Assembly: GCF_031181705.1 (NCBI RefSeq)
Contig: NZ_JAPSKN010000014.1
Coordinates: forward strand, 1 to 64,000
Direction of reading: 5' to 3'
DNA: 64,000 nt
From: Streptomyces sp.
Lineage (GTDB): Bacteria; Actinomycetota; Actinomycetes; Streptomycetales; Streptomycetaceae
Within the stretch, counting starts at the first letter, position 1; each line of letters opens with the position of its first letter. The notes beneath the pieces are model-generated. The model saw nothing but the letters and a program-made list of their open reading frames with translations, did no database searches and had not been told where the DNA came from. Positions 7,528 to 15,887 of the stretch are shown one piece after another. Made by a program: the position numbers and the translations under genes.

Positions 7528-7977
7528 ATGAGATTCGCCCGTTCCATCCTGTCCGCGTCCGCCGTGGCGGCGCTGTCGCTGGGGACCATGACCGCCCTGG
7601 CCGCGCCGGCCTCCGCCGCACCCGACACCACACCGCAGAAGGTCTGTGGAAGCGGCTACAAGACGGTCAACTCGGCATCCGTCGGCTCGCTGGGGACGGT
7701 CTACCTGACCTACAACTCCGCCAACGGCCAGAACTGCGTCGCGACCATCCGCAACAACCCGGGCACGGCCGTGAACATGTCGGCCTGGATCTTCGTCCCG
7801 GACACCGAGGAGAGCCACTACGACGAGGGCCTGTTCACGTCGTACGCCGGACCGACCTACGTCCACGGCAAGGGCCACTGCGTCGACTGGGGCGGCAGCA
7901 TCGCCAACACCTACGTGCAGGTGTACGGCTCCAACTGCGGCTCCCTGAAGGAACACCGGGTGACCTTCACCCGCTGA
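7528..7977 (+). CDS. SapA-like spore-associated secreted protein
   Basis: 149-residue exported protein. The signal peptide ends ASAA around residue 31. The mature part matches spore-associated protein A of Streptomyces: VCGSGYKTVNS, LTYNSANGQNCVATI, a YAGP motif, then HCVDWGGS and a final SNCG, with four conserved Cys. SapA is found with spores and aerial hyphae of S. coelicolor; its activity is unknown. GGGGGAAAT before the ATG at 7528 decides the start; an ATG 26 codons upstream lacks a ribosome site and would bury the signal peptide. A perfect hairpin follows the gene. Confidence 0.85.
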   Translation: MRFARSILSASAVAALSLGTMTALAAPASAAPDTTPQKVCGSGYKTVNSASVGSLGTVYLTYNSANGQNCVATIRNNPGTAVNMSAWIFVPDTEESHYDEGLFTSYAGPTYVHGKGHCVDWGGSIANTYVQVYGSNCGSLKEHRVTFTR

Positions 7978-7990
7978 TCCACCTCCGGCC

Positions 7991-8021
7991 GGCCACCACG
8001 GACACCGTGTCCGTGGTGGCC
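7991..8021. terminator. Perfect 15-bp hairpin terminator
   Basis: GGCCACCACGGACAC and its exact complement flank one central base between convergent genes ending at 7977 and 8058. There is no T-tract, as is common in Streptomyces terminators. Confidence 0.8.
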
Positions 8022-8057
8022 CGGTCACGTCCGGGCCGGGAGCCGGACAGCGGCCGG

Positions 8058-9446
8058 TCAGGCCCAGGCCGCCACCGGCAGGAACGAGCTGTCCTGACGG
8101 AACAGGTCCGTGCCGTTCGAGCGTTCCACGCGGAGCTGGTAGGCGTAGTGGCGCAGGTAGTGGCCGGGGTGGTTGTACGACTCGAAGCGGACGGAGCCCG
8201 CCGCCGCGCCGGCGCGCAGGACGAACGTGGCGTCCCCGGCGAACGTGCCGGTGCCGTCGTTCGTGTCGAAGCGCGCGCGGAAGTCCCAGTGGCGCAGGTA
8301 CTTGCCGGACGCGTCGCGGAAGGAGTAGCCACTGCCGTCGGCGAGGCCGGCGACGACCGTGAAGGTGGCGGCCTGCTTCTCCGCGGTGGTGCTGGAGCCG
8401 CTGACGACCGGCAGGTCCAGCAGCGAGGACCGCTGCTGCCAGTAGCGGGTCGTGTAGTTGGCGGAGCGGAAGGAGCGGGTGACGTTCCGGGCCAGGGCCG
8501 GTCCGCCCGCCACGGTCTCCTTGACGACCGTGAAGTGCCGGGCCGTGCCGGAGATCGCGGGCAGTGCGGCCGGCGCCGTCCAGGTGGCGAAGGTGTCGTG
8601 GCTGTCGCTGTAGTAGTAGTTCCCGTCGCCGTAGCCGTCGAAGAAGATCCGCCAGGCCCCGTTGTCGAGCCGCACCAGCGCCGGGCCCTCGCGGTAGCCG
8701 CCCCAGCCGGCCCAGTCGCCCGTCCGGCGGATCGTGTAGGGGCCGGCGAGGTTCGAGGCGGTGGCGTACTCGATGTACTTCGTCGTCTCGTTCTTCGGGA
8801 AGGCGTGGTACGTCGAGCCGGTCCGCACGATGAACGTGTCGATGTGGTTGGCGCCGATGCCGGCCAGGGGCACCGGTGAACTCCACGCCGTGAGGGCCGA
8901 GTCGGTGGCCCGCAGCAGATAAGGCGTGAAGATCCACTCGTTGTCGGTGGTGGAGCAGGAGACGATGAGGTGCACGCTGCCGTCGCCGTCGACGAACCAC
9001 TCCGGCGCCCAGGCCCGGGAGAGGTTGGCCACGGGAACTCTGTAGTCGTACAGGAAGGTCCAGTTGACGCGGTCGGAGCTGCGGGCGAAGCCGATGGTCG
9101 TGCTGGTGTCCTGCCAAGTGCGCGTGGTGTAGGTGACGTAGTAGGAGCCGTCGGTGTGCCTGATGACGCTCGCGTCGCGGATCCGGCCGGCGGGTGGTGT
9201 GTACGCGGAGGCGCGCAGCAGGCGGAAGTCGGTGGCGTCGTCCGACTGGTAGACGTTGACCGTGCCGTCGTCGCTGTCGAGGAACGGCACGATCGTGTAG
9301 CGCGTGGCCGAGCCGCTCGGGGGTGCCGCCGCCAGGGCGCCGCCGAGCAGTCCGGGCGTCCCGCCCAGCAGCGCCGCCGAGGCGGGCACGGCGGCCAGGG
9401 CGCGCAGCAGGCCGCGGCGGGACGGGGCGACGGGATGTGGGGTCAC
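8058..9446 (-). CDS. Secreted GH43-like glycosidase with AbfB (CBM42) domain
   Basis: 462-residue exported enzyme. VTPHPVAPSRRGLLRALAAV at the N-terminus is a twin-arginine-type signal peptide. Residues 45-320 look like a five-bladed beta-propeller glycosidase of the GH43 type (RIRDASVIRHTDGSYYVTYT, WAPEWFVDGDGSVHL, REGPALVRL); an arabinan-type substrate is likely but not provable. Residues 325-462 carry arabinose-binding AbfB (CBM42) repeats: YSFRDASGKYLRHWDF and SYNHPGHYLRHYAYQL. GTG at 9446 has GGGAG upstream; an ATG 17 codons earlier lies inside the operator and lacks a ribosome site. A 14-bp palindrome at 9471 is a probable operator. Confidence 0.82.
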   Translation of the reverse strand: MTPHPVAPSRRGLLRALAAVPASAALLGGTPGLLGGALAAAPPSGSATRYTIVPFLDSDDGTVNVYQSDDATDFRLLRASAYTPPAGRIRDASVIRHTDGSYYVTYTTRTWQDTSTTIGFARSSDRVNWTFLYDYRVPVANLSRAWAPEWFVDGDGSVHLIVSCSTTDNEWIFTPYLLRATDSALTAWSSPVPLAGIGANHIDTFIVRTGSTYHAFPKNETTKYIEYATASNLAGPYTIRRTGDWAGWGGYREGPALVRLDNGAWRIFFDGYGDGNYYYSDSHDTFATWTAPAALPAISGTARHFTVVKETVAGGPALARNVTRSFRSANYTTRYWQQRSSLLDLPVVSGSSTTAEKQAATFTVVAGLADGSGYSFRDASGKYLRHWDFRARFDTNDGTGTFAGDATFVLRAGAAAGSVRFESYNHPGHYLRHYAYQLRVERSNGTDLFRQDSSFLPVAAWA

Positions 9447-9470
9447 GGAGCTCTCCCTCGAGCAACCGGA

Positions 9471-9484
9471 TTCGACATGTCGAA
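9471..9484 (-). promoter_or_regulatory. Palindrome TTCGACATGTCGAA before the glycosidase
   Basis: Perfect 14-bp palindrome 25 bp upstream of the GTG of the glycosidase, followed outward by a related half-site TTCGGCACATCGA (9490-9502). It is probably a sugar-responsive repressor site; the regulator is not encoded nearby. Confidence 0.5.
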
Positions 9485-9648
9485 CAGAGTTCGGCACATC
9501 GATCAGCGAGTGGGGGCTCAGAAACTAGAGGCCGGTCGAAGGGCCGTCAATGGTTTGAACAGCGGCGGATGAGCCCAGTGAGGAAGACGTGGCCCGTGGG
9601 TGAACGTCCACTGCCGACAGCGGCGTTCCCCCGCCGGCCACCGGACGT

Positions 9649-9660
9649 TACCGTTCGGTA
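9649..9660 (+). promoter_or_regulatory. TetR-type inverted repeat TACCGTTCGGTA
   Basis: TACCG-TT-CGGTA, 26 bp upstream of the amidase ATG. The TACCG/CGGTA arms are typical of TetR-family operators and would cover the promoter or the leader. No TetR gene is in the window. Confidence 0.45.
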
Positions 9661-9686
9661 GACAAGCCGCTTCCGGAGGTGTCCGC

Positions 9687-11111
9687 ATGACGCTCGACCG
9701 TGCCGCAGGCCTGGCGGAGACCGCTCGCGCGCTGGCCGCCGGGGAGGTGACGTCCCGGGCGCTGGTGGAGCGCACCCTGGCGCGCGTCGACGCGACGCAG
9801 GGCGACCTCAACGCCTTCCGGATCGTGCGGACCCGGGCGGCGCTCGCGGAGGCCGAGGCGGCCGACCGGGAGCTTGCCGCCGGCATCCGCAAGCCGCTGC
9901 TCGGTGTGCCCGTCGCGGTGAAGGACGACATGGACGTGGCCGGCGAGCCGACCGCGTTCGGCTGCTGCGGGGAGTTCCCGCCGGTCGCCGAGGACGGCGA
10001 GGCCGTACGGCGGCTGCGCGAGGCCGGGGCGGTGATCGTCGGCAAGACCAACACCTGCGAGTTCGGGCAGTGGCCCTTCACCGAGGGGCCCGCCTTCGGC
10101 GCGACCCGCAACCCGTGGAGCCCGGACCACACCCCCGGCGGTTCCTCGGGCGGCTCGGCGGCGGCGGTCGCCGCCGGGCTGGTGCCCGCCGCGCTCGGTT
10201 CGGACGGCGCCGGTTCGGTGCGGATCCCGTCCGCCTGGACCCACCTGGTGGGCATCAAGCCGCAGCGCGGCCGCATCTCCACCTGGCCGCGCGGCGAGTC
10301 CTTCCAGGGCATCACCGTCAACGGCACCCTCGCCCGCACGGTCGCCGACGCGGCCCTGCTGCTGGACGCGGCGAGCGGCAACCACGCCCGGGACCCGCAC
10401 CGCCCGCCGGCGCTGGACGTCTCGGCCGCCGTGGGCCGTGACCCCGGTCGGCTGCGCATCGCGCTCTCCCTCAAGCCGCCGTTCACGGCGGTGCCCGCGC
10501 GCCTGCTGCCGGAGGTCCGCACCCGGGTCGAAGCGCTCGCCGAGCACCTCGCCGCCGCGGGGCACCGGGTCGAGGAGGCCGACCCGCCCTACGGGCAGAT
10601 CGGTCTGACGTTCGTGCCGCGCGCGACGGCCGGGATCGCCGAGCGGGTGGGCGAGGCGCCGTTCCCGGCTCTGCTGGACCGGCGCACCCGGGACGCGGCC
10701 CGGCTGGGCCGGCTCCTCGGCGGGGCCCCGCTCAGGGCGGCGCGGCGGGCGGAGGCCGTGCTGCACCGCCGTATCGGCGCGTTCTTCACCTCCTACGACG
10801 TCGTCCTCGCGCCCACGACCGCCGCTCCCCCGCCCCGCATCGGCGCCCTGCTGGAACTCAGCGGGTTCGCCACCGACCGGGCGATGATCGCCGCCTGCCC
10901 GTACGCCTGGCCGTGGAACGTGCTGGGCTGGCCGGGGATCAACGTGCCCGCCGGCTTCACACCGGACGGCCTGCCCGTCGGGGCCCAGTTGCTCGGCCCG
11001 GCGAACAGCGAGCCGCTGCTGGTGCAGGTCGCCGCGCAACTGGAGGCGGAGCTGCGCTGGCCCGAGAAGTGGCCGTCGCCGCCGGTCACGGCCCGTTCCG
11101 CCGCGGCCTGA
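9687..11111 (+). CDS. Amidase-signature family amidase
   Basis: 474-residue amide hydrolase of the amidase signature (AS) family, probably cytoplasmic (no signal peptide). The Ser-cisSer-Lys triad is visible: Lys in PVAVKDDMD, cis-Ser and adjacent residues in TPGGSSGGSAAAV, nucleophile Ser in GSDGAGSVRIP. The family acts on many amides (acetamide, aryl amides, Glu-tRNA); the substrate here is not predictable. GGAGGT 8 bases before the ATG at 9687 decides the start. It is monocistronic by spacing (107 bp to the next gene). A second amidase of the same type starts at 63849; the N-termini align (ALVERTLARVD here, VVAEHLERIRR there). Confidence 0.88.
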   Translation: MTLDRAAGLAETARALAAGEVTSRALVERTLARVDATQGDLNAFRIVRTRAALAEAEAADRELAAGIRKPLLGVPVAVKDDMDVAGEPTAFGCCGEFPPVAEDGEAVRRLREAGAVIVGKTNTCEFGQWPFTEGPAFGATRNPWSPDHTPGGSSGGSAAAVAAGLVPAALGSDGAGSVRIPSAWTHLVGIKPQRGRISTWPRGESFQGITVNGTLARTVADAALLLDAASGNHARDPHRPPALDVSAAVGRDPGRLRIALSLKPPFTAVPARLLPEVRTRVEALAEHLAAAGHRVEEADPPYGQIGLTFVPRATAGIAERVGEAPFPALLDRRTRDAARLGRLLGGAPLRAARRAEAVLHRRIGAFFTSYDVVLAPTTAAPPPRIGALLELSGFATDRAMIAACPYAWPWNVLGWPGINVPAGFTPDGLPVGAQLLGPANSEPLLVQVAAQLEAELRWPEKWPSPPVTARSAAA

Positions 11112-11218
11112 GCGCTCCTGGACGCCGTACGAGGCTCGACGCACGGCCGGGAAGGGCGCCGGTGGACGTCGAGCGCCCCGCCGGGCGTGGTCGCGGACGC
11201 GGCCTCTAGGGTGCCCCC

Positions 11219-11665
11219 GTGACCGCGATTCCGGATGAGAACGCCCCCGGCCGCCACGGCCCCTCCGCCACCGTCCAGGCCGACCCGCGCGAGGTGGGCC
11301 GGGTGCGCACGGAGTACTCGCCCGCCCACGACGGTGACCCCGACCCGGGCGAGATCGTCTGGACGTGGGTGCCGTTCGAGGAGAACGACGGGCGGGGCAA
11401 GGACCGGCCCGTGCTCGTCGTCGCCCGCGAGCCGGCCGGGACGTTCCTCGCCGTGCGGCTGTCCAGCAAGCGGCACGACGGCGACCGGGAGTGGGTGCCG
11501 ATCGGCAGCGGCCCCTGGGACCGGTCGGGCCGGGCGTCGTGGGTCGACGTCGACCGGGTGCTGCGCCTGCACGAGGACGGCATGCGCCGGGAGGCCTGCG
11601 CGCTGGACCGCATGCGGTTCAACGCGGTCAGGCGCCGGCTGCAGGAGCGCTACGGCTGGAGCTGA
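11219..11665 (+). CDS. PemK/MazF-type ribonuclease-fold protein, no antitoxin seen
   Basis: 148 residues. After about 40 variable residues comes a PemK/MazF-like fold: DPGEIVWTWVPFEENDGRGKDRPVLVVAREPAG contains the GEIVW and KDRPVLV signatures, then LAVRLSSKRHDGD and SWVDVDRVLRL. MazF-family proteins cut mRNA; family members of this Streptomyces type often occur without a partner, and neither neighbour here is an antitoxin (upstream amidase, downstream pseudogene on the other strand). The GTG start has no strong ribosome site. It may be a housekeeping nuclease-fold protein rather than a true toxin. Function is inferred from the family only. Confidence 0.75.
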   Translation: MTAIPDENAPGRHGPSATVQADPREVGRVRTEYSPAHDGDPDPGEIVWTWVPFEENDGRGKDRPVLVVAREPAGTFLAVRLSSKRHDGDREWVPIGSGPWDRSGRASWVDVDRVLRLHEDGMRREACALDRMRFNAVRRRLQERYGWS

Positions 11666-11689
11666 GCGCCTCGGCGTGCCCGGGCCGGC

Positions 11690-12165
11690 CGCGTGAGCGG
11701 TGCCGAGCACCTCCTCGAAGGCGCCTGGCACCGTGCGGGCCTTCGTCCGGTCCAGCCCCTGGCAACGCCCCGCCACCTGCGCCGGGTCGGTCGCGGAGCA
11801 CCACGCCCGCGTGGGGCGCGTGCCTGGGCGCTGTCGAGTAGCCGCCGCCCGGGATGGGGGCACCTTCCTGCTCGGACGGAGTTGACAGCTCGCCGGGAGG
11901 GCCGAGGCGAAGTTCAGCACGGCCACGTCTCCGCCCCCAGCCGGCGGGCGGCCTCCGGACCGCTCGCCGGCGACCTCGGCCGGCGTGCGCGTCACCCGGA
12001 CGGCGGCCACCGCTACCGGTTCCGGCCTGTGGACCCGCTTGCCTTCCCGCGCCGCCCGTACCTGCGCCGCGATGAAGCCCTCGCGCCCGCCGGGGCGCGG
12101 TCCGGCCCCCGCCGCGACGATCCGCCCGGTCCCCCGCGCGACACCGCGCAGCCGCGCGCGCTCAC
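11690..12165 (-). pseudogene. Decayed TIGR02452 (macrodomain-like) gene
   Basis: Minus-strand translation shows family landmarks in order: LRGVARGTGRIVAAGA, REGFIAAQVRAA, RPEPVAVAAVRVTRTPAEVAGE, VAVLNFAS, then after a jump DPAQVAG and GAFEEVLGTAH. TIGR02452 proteins are about 270-290 residues; here only about 155 remain, the central block between AVLNFAS and DPAQVAG (about 100 residues) is missing, the GTG at 12165 is out of frame with the body, and the frame runs on without a normal end. The family is related to macrodomain/poly(ADP-ribose) glycohydrolase folds (from memory). I read it as a gene inactivated by internal deletion and small indels. The assignment rests on motif recognition, not a search. 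Confidence 0.65.
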
Positions 12166-12457
12166 GGCGCCACCCCCGTGCGCGCCGTGACCGCGTGCCG
12201 CGCGGCCGGTCCTGTCGTGCTCACGTCGGCATCGTGGCCGACGGCGGACCCCGGCGCAACGCGATTTTTCGGTGGCCGGGAAACGCCGGGGAAAGCACGG
12301 CAGAACGCACGGCCGCCCCCTGTGACGGAACCAGAACATCCCGATTCGCCCCCTTGTGCGAGACGGCTCGAACGTCTTGGGTGGGACGAGTGATCCCGGC
12401 CCGGGCCGCCGAAGAGCCCGGCCCGATGGCATGGTGGAATCTCAGGAGGATCCCGAC

Positions 12458-13759
12458 ATGTCCGATTCGACAAGTGGCTGTACCGAGCCACGCACCCTGT
12501 TGTCCGAGGCAGAGGTCGAGGCCCTGGTCCGCGGCATCTGCTTCAAGACCGGCCCGCCGCGCCGCCTCGGTGTCGAGGTGGAATGGCTCGTCCACGAGCT
12601 GCGCGCACCGCAGCTCCCCGTCACACCCGAACGACTCGAAGCGGCCTACGCCGCACTGCGGACCCTGCCCCTGAGGTCGGCGCTCACCGTGGAGCCCGGC
12701 GGCCAGCTGGAGCTGAGCTCGCCGCCCGCCGCCTCCCTGACGGAGGTCGTCCGCACCGTCTCCGCCGATCTGGACGCCGTCCGCGCCGTCCTGCGCGAGG
12801 ACGGTCTCGCCCTCGTCGGCCTCGGCCACGATCCGTGGCACGAACCCCGCCGGTTCCTGCGCGAGCCGCGCTATGACGCCATGGAGGCCTGTCTGGACCG
12901 CGACGGTCCCGCCGGCCGCGCCATGATGTGCACCTCGGCCTCCGTGCAGGTGTGCCTGGACGCCGGCCACGAGGTGCCCGGACCCCTCGGCCATGTGCGG
13001 CGCTGGTGGCTCGCCCACCACCTGGGCGCGGTCCTGGTGGCGGCGTTCGCCAACTCCCCGCTCGCCGGCCACCGGCCGACCGGCTGGCTGTCCACCCGGC
13101 AGCTGCTGTGGACCAGGATCGGCGCCGGCCGGGCGGGCGGCCCGCCGCTGGACGCCGACCCGCGCGGCGCCTGGGCCCGGCACGTGCTGGACGCCCCCGT
13201 GATGTGCGTACGGCACGAGGGCGCGCCGTGGGAGGTCCCGGACGGGCTCACCTTCCGCGAGTGGATCCGCACCGGCGCGCCCCGCCCGCCCACCCGGGAT
13301 GACCTCGACTACCACGTCAGCACGCTGTTCCCGCCGGTCAGGCCGCGCGGCCATCTCGAACTGCGCATGATCGACGCGCAGCCCGGCGACGACGGCTGGA
13401 TCGTGCCGCTGGCGGTGGTCGCGGCGCTGTTCGACGACCCGGAGGCAGCCGAGACCGCCTACCGGGCCGTGAAGCCGCTGGCCGAACGGGCGCAGGGGCT
13501 GCCCGCTCCGCACAACCCGCTGTGGCTGGACGCGGCCCGCTCGGGACTGGCCGACGCCGAACTGCGCGAGGTGGCCGTCACCTGCTTCACGACCGCGCTG
13601 GACGCCCTGCCCCGGCTCGGCGCCGCCCCCGGGGTCGTCGAGGCCGTCACCGCCTTCCTGGACCGCCATGTCGTCCTGGGCCGCTGCCCCGCCGACGACC
13701 TGCTCGACCGACAGCGCGGCACGGACGCTCGCGCCGACGAGAAGGACTTCCGCCCATGA
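12458..13759 (+). CDS. egtA: Ergothioneine biosynthesis glutamate-cysteine ligase EgtA
   Basis: 433-residue GCS2-type ligase that makes gamma-glutamylcysteine, the sulfur donor for ergothioneine. Seen: RRLGVEVEWLVHEL (substrate/ATP-binding start of the family), TVEPGGQLELSSPP, MMCTSASVQVCLDAG and HLELRMIDAQPGDDGW. AGGAGG 8 bases before the ATG at 12458 decides the start. First gene of egtABCD; its stop overlaps the egtB ATG by 4 bp. The 290 bp upstream should hold the operon promoter, which I could not pinpoint. Confidence 0.93.
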   Translation: MSDSTSGCTEPRTLLSEAEVEALVRGICFKTGPPRRLGVEVEWLVHELRAPQLPVTPERLEAAYAALRTLPLRSALTVEPGGQLELSSPPAASLTEVVRTVSADLDAVRAVLREDGLALVGLGHDPWHEPRRFLREPRYDAMEACLDRDGPAGRAMMCTSASVQVCLDAGHEVPGPLGHVRRWWLAHHLGAVLVAAFANSPLAGHRPTGWLSTRQLLWTRIGAGRAGGPPLDADPRGAWARHVLDAPVMCVRHEGAPWEVPDGLTFREWIRTGAPRPPTRDDLDYHVSTLFPPVRPRGHLELRMIDAQPGDDGWIVPLAVVAALFDDPEAAETAYRAVKPLAERAQGLPAPHNPLWLDAARSGLADAELREVAVTCFTTALDALPRLGAAPGVVEAVTAFLDRHVVLGRCPADDLLDRQRGTDARADEKDFRP

Positions 13760-15099
13760 CCGACCTCTCCCCCGCCGTCGCCACGGACGGCGGCACCGCC
13801 GATCCGGAGGCACTGCGTGCACGCGCGCTCACCTCGCTCGTCGTCGCGCGCGACCGCACCACGCTGCTGACCAGTTGCGTCGAGGAGCCCGACCTGACGG
13901 CGCAGCACTCGCCCCTGATGTCGCCGCTGGTGTGGGACCTCGCCCACATCGGCAACCAGGAGGAGCAGTGGCTGCTGCGGGCCGTCGCCGGGCAGGAGGC
14001 GATACGGCCCGAGATAGACAGCCTCTACGACGCCTTCGAGCATCCCCGCGCCGAGCGGCCGAAACTGCCCCTGCTCTCCCCCGCCGAGGCCCGGAGCTAC
14101 GCGGCCGACGTCCGCGCCCGGGCGCTGGACGTGCTGGAGAAGGCCGCCTTGCACGGGACGCGGCTGACCGAGGCCGCCTTCGCCTTCGGGATGATCGCCC
14201 AGCACGAACAGCAGCACGACGAGACCATGCTGATCACCCATCAGCTGCGCACCGGTCCGCAGGCCCTGACCGCCCCGGACCCGGAGCCGGTGGGGTTGTT
14301 CACCGGCCCGTCCGAAGTCCTCGTGCCGGGCGGCCCGTTCACGATGGGCACCTCCGACGAGCCGTGGGCCCTGGACAACGAACGCCCCGCGCACCGGCGC
14401 GAGGTGGCACCGTTCTACATCGACACCACGCCGGTGACGAACGCCGCCTACCAGGCGTTCATCGAGGACGGCGGGTACACCGACCCCCGCTGGTGGGCGG
14501 CGGAGGGCTGGGCGCACATCCGCGCGCACGGCATCGGCGCCCCGCTGTTCTGGCGGCGGGACGGCGGGCAGTGGCTCAGGCGCCGCTTCGGCGTCACGGA
14601 GGTCGTCCCGCCCGACGAGCCCGTGGTGCACGTGTGCTGGTACGAGGCCGACGCCTACGCCCGCTGGGCCGGCCGCCGGCTGCCCACCGAGGCCGAGTGG
14701 GAGAAGGCGGCCCGCCACGACCCGGCCGGCGACCGTTCCACGCGCTACCCCTGGGGCGACGCCGACCCGGGCCCCGAGCACGCCAACCTCGGCCAGCGGC
14801 ACCTGCGCCCGGCGCCCGCCGGCAGCTATCCGGCCGGGGAGTCGCCGCTCGGCGTACGGCAGTTGATCGGCGACGTCTGGGAGTGGACGGCGAGCGACTT
14901 CCTGCCCTACCCGGGTTTTCGGGCGTTCCCGTACAAGGAGTACTCGCAAGTCTTCTTCGGGCCCGAGCACAAGGTGCTGCGCGGCGGTTCGTTCGCCGTG
15001 GACGCGGTGGCCTGCCGGGGCACGTTCCGCAACTGGGACTACCCGATCCGCCGGCAGATCTTCGCCGGGTTCCGCACGGCCCGCTCGGAGGACGTCTGA
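13756..15099 (+). CDS. egtB: Hercynine oxygenase (iron-dependent sulfoxide synthase) EgtB
   Basis: 447 residues. EgtB joins gamma-glutamylcysteine to hercynine as a sulfoxide using O2 and Fe(II). The N-terminal DinB-like domain carries the iron ligands: DLAHIGNQEEQ and AQHEQQHDET (HxxxHxE). The C-terminal formylglycine-generating-enzyme-like domain includes PGGPFTMGT, RLPTEAEWEKAARHD, WEWTASDFLPYPGF and RGGSFAV. Start and egtA stop overlap as ATGA; its stop overlaps the egtC ATG by one base. Such overlaps indicate translational coupling along the operon. Confidence 0.95.
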   Translation: MTDLSPAVATDGGTADPEALRARALTSLVVARDRTTLLTSCVEEPDLTAQHSPLMSPLVWDLAHIGNQEEQWLLRAVAGQEAIRPEIDSLYDAFEHPRAERPKLPLLSPAEARSYAADVRARALDVLEKAALHGTRLTEAAFAFGMIAQHEQQHDETMLITHQLRTGPQALTAPDPEPVGLFTGPSEVLVPGGPFTMGTSDEPWALDNERPAHRREVAPFYIDTTPVTNAAYQAFIEDGGYTDPRWWAAEGWAHIRAHGIGAPLFWRRDGGQWLRRRFGVTEVVPPDEPVVHVCWYEADAYARWAGRRLPTEAEWEKAARHDPAGDRSTRYPWGDADPGPEHANLGQRHLRPAPAGSYPAGESPLGVRQLIGDVWEWTASDFLPYPGFRAFPYKEYSQVFFGPEHKVLRGGSFAVDAVACRGTFRNWDYPIRRQIFAGFRTARSEDV

Positions 15100-15887
15100 T
15101 GTGCCGTCATATGGCTTACGTGGGACCGCGGGAGGCGCTCGGCCGGTTCCTGGTGGAGCCCCCGCACGCGCTGTACCGGCAGTCGTGGGCGCCCCGGCAC
15201 CAGCGGTACGGGACGGTCAACGCCGACGGTTTCGGCGTCGGCTGGTACGCGCAAGGAGACCCGGTGCCGGCCCGCTACCGCCGGGCCGGGCCGATCTGGG
15301 CGGACCTGTCGTTCACCGACCTCGCCCGGGTCGTGCGGACCACCGCGCTGCTCGCCGCGGTGCGGGACGCGACCCTGTCGGGCGCCGACGCCGAGGCCGC
15401 CGCGGCCCCGTTCGCGGCGGGGACCTGGCTGTTCAGCCACAACGGCGCGGTCCGGGGCTGGCCCGGCTCCCTGGCCGCGGTGTCCCGGACGCTGCCGCCC
15501 GAGGACCTGCTGTCGCTGGAGGCCCGCAACGACTCGGCGCTCGTCTGGGCGCTGGTCCTGGCGCGGCTGCGCGGCGGCGACGAGGAGGGCCAGGCGCTGG
15601 CCGACACGGTGCTGGAGGTCGCGGCGGCGGCCCCCGGCTCCCGCCTCAACCTGCTGCTCACCAACGGCGACACGATCACCGCCACCGCCTGGGGCGACAC
15701 CCTGTGGTACCTCACCCGGCCCGGCGGCGGCACCGTCGTGGCCTCCGAGCCCTACGACGACGACCCGCACTGGCGGCAGGTCCCCGACCGCACACTCCTC
15801 GCGGCGAGCCGCACGGACGTGCTGCTCACCCCGCTGAAGGAGCCGGCCGAACCCCTCGCGCCATCCTCGAAGGAGTCCCGTACGTGA
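15099..15887 (+). CDS. egtC: Ergothioneine biosynthesis amidohydrolase EgtC
   Basis: 262-residue class II glutamine-amidotransferase fold. It removes the gamma-glutamyl group from the EgtB product. The nucleophile is Cys2 (MCRHMAYVG) after Met removal; VNADGFGVGWY, TWLFSHNGAVRGW and ARNDSALVW are the family's substrate-pocket segments. The start ATG overlaps the egtB TGA by one base; its own TGA overlaps the egtD GTG (GTGA). Confidence 0.93.
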   Translation: MCRHMAYVGPREALGRFLVEPPHALYRQSWAPRHQRYGTVNADGFGVGWYAQGDPVPARYRRAGPIWADLSFTDLARVVRTTALLAAVRDATLSGADAEAAAAPFAAGTWLFSHNGAVRGWPGSLAAVSRTLPPEDLLSLEARNDSALVWALVLARLRGGDEEGQALADTVLEVAAAAPGSRLNLLLTNGDTITATAWGDTLWYLTRPGGGTVVASEPYDDDPHWRQVPDRTLLAASRTDVLLTPLKEPAEPLAPSSKESRT

